This document shows positions 61,501 through 62,809 of a stretch of 62,809 bases of DNA, piece after piece. The DNA is from ZC4RG30 sp040508085 (lineage in GTDB: Bacteria > Pseudomonadota > Gammaproteobacteria > Steroidobacterales > Steroidobacteraceae). Under the pieces are notes generated by a model. The model saw only the letters and a list, made by a program, of their open reading frames with translations, did not search any database and was not told the origin of the DNA. The DNA lies in NCBI GenBank assembly GCA_040508085.1, contig JBEVNO010000193.1, forward strand, positions 1 through 62,809, read 5' to 3'. The position numbers were made by a program, and so were the translations under genes. Every line of letters starts with the position of its first letter. Positions within the stretch are counted from its first letter, which is position 1.

Positions 61501-62287
61501 CCGGCGCCAGCAGGGCCGCGAGGCCGATGCGGGTGACCTGCTGGCGGAGCTTGGCGACCTGCGCCGCGCGCTCGACCGTGCGCGCTCGCAGCAGCAGGCC
61601 CGCAACCAGGGCGACAGCCAGAGCGAAAGCCAGAGCGGCCAGGGCCAGGCTGGTGCCAGCTCCCCGAATGCACGCGAAGGCCAGCAGGGCCAGGCCGGCG
61701 GCCAGCAGGGCGAAGGCGGCCAGGGGCAGAGCCAGGGCAGTCCGGGCCAGAGCGGCCAGGGCGGCCAGGGCCAGGCGAGCGCGGGTGGCAATACCCCGGG
61801 CCCGCAGGGCGGCGCCGGCGGCGGTGCCAACGGCGGCAGCGGCAATTTCGGCATTGCCGGCGCCGGCGGCGATGGCTTCCGCGGCGGCAACGGCCGTTTC
61901 GAGGGCGGCGGACTGCGGCAGGGTGTACCGCTGGTCGGTGCCGACCGCGAGGCATTGCGTGCGCAGACCCAGCTTTCCGCCGAACGGCTGGCGCAGCTGC
62001 GCCAGCAGCTGGCCAACGGCGTGCTGGCCGAGACCGATGCGGCCGCGCTGGCGGAGCTCACCCAGCGACTGCGCCGCGGCGGGGGCACCGCTGCCGGCGA
62101 CCCGATGAATGTCGAATACCAGCGCACGGCGGCGCTGGTGAACCAGCTGGAGCTGGCCGCCCTGAAGGCACAGCAGGCCAAGGATTCCTCCCGGCTCACG
62201 CGTGCGGGTGAAACCGGCGATGACTCGCGGCGATACCGCGATAATGTCGCCGAGTATTACCGACGACTGGGCGGGGGAAATGACTGA
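58544..62287 (+). CDS. Very large DUF4175 family membrane protein
   Basis: 1247 aa. About three N-terminal membrane segments (ALLAGVLLLVTVAGALLLW; LVLLAAALAVAGWATW; AAAAAVLVVLLFLGG) precede a periplasmic beta-rich half (to residue about 500). A long helical, Gln/Glu/Arg-rich coiled region follows (RRQEQLAREAARQGATPEA and similar), broken by Gly runs, a GSQQ repeat (749-772) and a Gly/Gln/Ser-rich stretch (about 1025-1110). It then returns to ordered sequence near the C-terminus. DUF4175 proteins occur at the end of MoxR loci; function unknown. The ATG at 58544 is two bases after the previous stop. Confidence 0.88.
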   Translation: MTARNQLDAYLDQTRRRLQWILSARGLALLAGVLLLVTVAGALLLWRFAFTDAAALGARLVLLAAALAVAGWATWRWLVIGRGAGAAAFERALPAQSGRIATYLQERSRQGRASVLTDLLAADALAIAEREPLASTIPTRRIWLPSLGAAAAAAVLVVLLFLGGPVGEGARHLWLGRLPPAASIAAAAGGIAVEPGDATVRRNQDLPISAIVSGNASEVQVHVRFDGGGEWETVPMEAGANGGYAFTLFAVRDGARYYVTAGRMKSAEHRIQVVDLPTIEKLRLTYEYPGWTGLPQRLEEDGGDIRAVTGTRVAVEVVTSAPLDTPLLVINGSDAKLAVTGNSSRGSLAVREAGHYRIATRFGDEIVPLSPDYVIELVTDEKPNVEIVRPGKDYRATAIEEVPVRVQATDDFRLESLELHYSVNGGEWRAEKLPAGSADIQAAALLRLEELQRAGAGGAAPLLAPGDLVSYYAQARDHSSSVQTDLFLIQVQPFEQRYTQSQAGGGGGGGGGGEEDEDGDISRRQREVLLATWNLRRNQETGSDRDGERAADNARMLAEVQTTLAGQARTLVERAKARALTGQDANVNQFVKSLEEAAKVMEPAAKNLTDMQLPDAIQLEQQALQHLLRAEASFREIQVAMQNSGGGGGGGSQAGRDVSEMTELELDLEKNQYETEPQMTAQQRSQAEDESLRRLRELARRQEQLAREAARQGATPEAQRWQQEQLRREAEELRRQLEQLAQQQSQQRGSQQGGSPQSGSQQSGSQQSGSQQGRGQPGGQPPSQDNAAAEAARQVAQALDQMRQGASRENQTRASEQLNRAREQLERSQQQAERERFSNLAESARELAERQRRAENELRAAIGSRPPPGIANPNRPREPGISYADMERMATTRRELQSDLESLQRRMDSTRRQAEKEAPRASGQVAEARKELEELDTSGSLSRSARDIERGRGVQAATRESVVTDTLQRLQQSLEQAADTAESESGRRQQGREADAGDLLAELGDLRRALDRARSQQQARNQGDSQSESQSGQGQAGASSPNAREGQQGQAGGQQGEGGQGQSQGSPGQSGQGGQGQASAGGNTPGPQGGAGGGANGGSGNFGIAGAGGDGFRGGNGRFEGGGLRQGVPLVGADREALRAQTQLSAERLAQLRQQLANGVLAETDAAALAELTQRLRRGGGTAAGDPMNVEYQRTAALVNQLELAALKAQQAKDSSRLTRAGETGDDSRRYRDNVAEYYRRLGGGND
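60788..60859 (+). repeat. Tandem 15-base repeats coding SGSQQ
   Basis: Nearly five 15-base units encode (S/G)GS(Q/P)Q repeats within the DUF4175 gene, with only silent or near-silent differences between units. They form a flexible linker and could expand or contract by slippage. Confidence 0.8.
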
Positions 62288-62809
62288 CACCAAGGTTCTG
62301 GCCGACCTCACGGCACTGGTCGGCGCCGATGTGGCGCTGGCTCCCAGCGCGACACTGCTCGACAAGCACACACGTGATTACTGCGTAACGGGCGAGCGCG
62401 ACGTGGGCGTGCTGGCGCTGGTGTTCCCGCGCACCACGCAGCAGGTCTCGCAGGTGCTGGCTTACTGCAACACGCACAGCATCGCCGTGCAGCCGCAGGG
62501 TGGCCTTACCGGTCTCGCCGGTGGTGCCGTGCCGGTGGGCCCCTGCGTCATCATATCGCTGGAGCGCATGCGCACCATCAAGGAGATCGACACCGCCGCG
62601 GGCACCATCACCGTAGAGGCGGGGGTGACAATGGAGGCAGTGCAGAAGGCGGCCGAGGAAGCAGAGCTGTTCTTTCCGCTCGATCTGGGCGGCCGCGGCT
62701 CCTGCCAGATTGGCGGCAATATCTCGACCAATGCCGGCGGCAATCGGGTGCTGCGCTATGGCATGGCGCGCGACCTGGTGCTGGGCGTGGAAGCGGTGCT
62801 TGCCGATGG
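62280..62809 (+). CDS. FAD-linked oxidase, D-2-hydroxyacid dehydrogenase type (3' end cut)
   Basis: First 176 aa of an FAD-binding type 4 (GlcD/D2HGDH/DLD-like) enzyme. Visible: RDYCVTGERDVGVLALVFPRT, the FAD-binding QPQGGLTGLAGGAVP, and DLGGRGSCQIGGNISTNAGG, typical of D-lactate or D-2-hydroxyglutarate dehydrogenases. The start overlaps the DUF4175 stop by eight bases, so it may be co-transcribed, though it belongs to a different function. The right window edge cuts it. Confidence 0.9.
   Translation, partial: MTDTKVLADLTALVGADVALAPSATLLDKHTRDYCVTGERDVGVLALVFPRTTQQVSQVLAYCNTHSIAVQPQGGLTGLAGGAVPVGPCVIISLERMRTIKEIDTAAGTITVEAGVTMEAVQKAAEEAELFFPLDLGGRGSCQIGGNISTNAGGNRVLRYGMARDLVLGVEAVLAD

Noticed and set aside
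61600..61820. Repeated GGCCAG-type units that might be taken for a CRISPR-like or satellite array
   Set aside because: Units are irregular, follow the reading frame and encode Gly-Gln-Ser-rich sequence of the DUF4175 protein; there are no spacers.
58676..62371. Long minus-strand frames opposite the DUF4175 gene
   Set aside because: Repetitive Ala/Leu/Arg composition is the complement of the Gln/Gly-rich coding sequence.
1..62809. Insertion sequences, prophage genes, integrase or attachment sites near the tRNA-Arg
   Set aside because: No transposase, integrase or phage gene was recognised, and no repeat of the tRNA 3' end was noticed by eye.

Overview
The window is a gene-dense, high-GC chromosomal segment with no mobile element or CRISPR array. 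Several features point to a gammaproteobacterium: the engB / cytochrome c4 / dsbA / polA neighbourhood, an operon of nudC, tamA and tamB, cytochrome c5, UbiK, and glnK-amtB under a sigma-54/NtrC-type promoter. The paired DUF1592/DUF1552 proteins, and an arginine cluster of the Xanthomonas/Bacteroides type, suggest the Steroidobacterales / Nevskiales / Xanthomonadales side of the class. That placement is inference.

Layout. 1-2564: partial DUF4124 protein, amtB, an unusual glnK whose PII protein lacks the T-loop, and ubiK. 2561-6953: a LysR/MFS divergent pair, comM and a membrane-anchored cytochrome c5. 7059-14230: a DUF1592-DUF1552 secreted pair with a metallo-beta-lactamase-fold protein that has lost zinc ligands, then pobA and a glycosyltransferase. 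14317-17708: a short BLUF blue-light sensor, two tiny genes, a PAS-PAS hybrid histidine kinase and tRNA-Arg(CCG). 17822-24631: corA, dsbA, cytochrome c4, engB, polA, an LptM-like lipoprotein and a small membrane protein.

24692-32937 is one eight-gene arginine operon, read leftward: argR, argG, an unassigned P-loop protein, argC, argD, a carbamoyltransferase of the N-acylornithine type, argB and argH. The carbamoyltransferase has Ala90 where acetylornithine enzymes have Glu. No recognisable gene for the first step (glutamate N-acylation) or for deacylation lies in the operon. The P-loop protein resembles the BioD/DUF1611 class and is a candidate for the missing acylation step. This is the strongest lead in the window.

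33031-34883 is a TetR/MFS divergent pair with two palindromic operators. 34870-41241 is nudC-tamA-tamB. 41440-47770 holds accessory genes: a divergent FlhC-like / double FlhD-like regulator pair, a RES-Xre toxin-antitoxin module, a sorbosone-dehydrogenase-type protein, a lipoprotein methyltransferase, a VOC protein and a rhomboid protease, followed by an SRPBCC protein. 48348-62287 is a tightly packed MoxR locus, most of whose junctions are 4-base stop/start overlaps: DUF4159, a von Willebrand A (vWA) membrane protein, a caspase-like protein with an EF-hand and no catalytic Cys, a TPR-metallopeptidase, MoxR, DUF58, a BatA-like protein and a very large DUF4175 protein. The window ends inside an FAD-linked oxidase gene.
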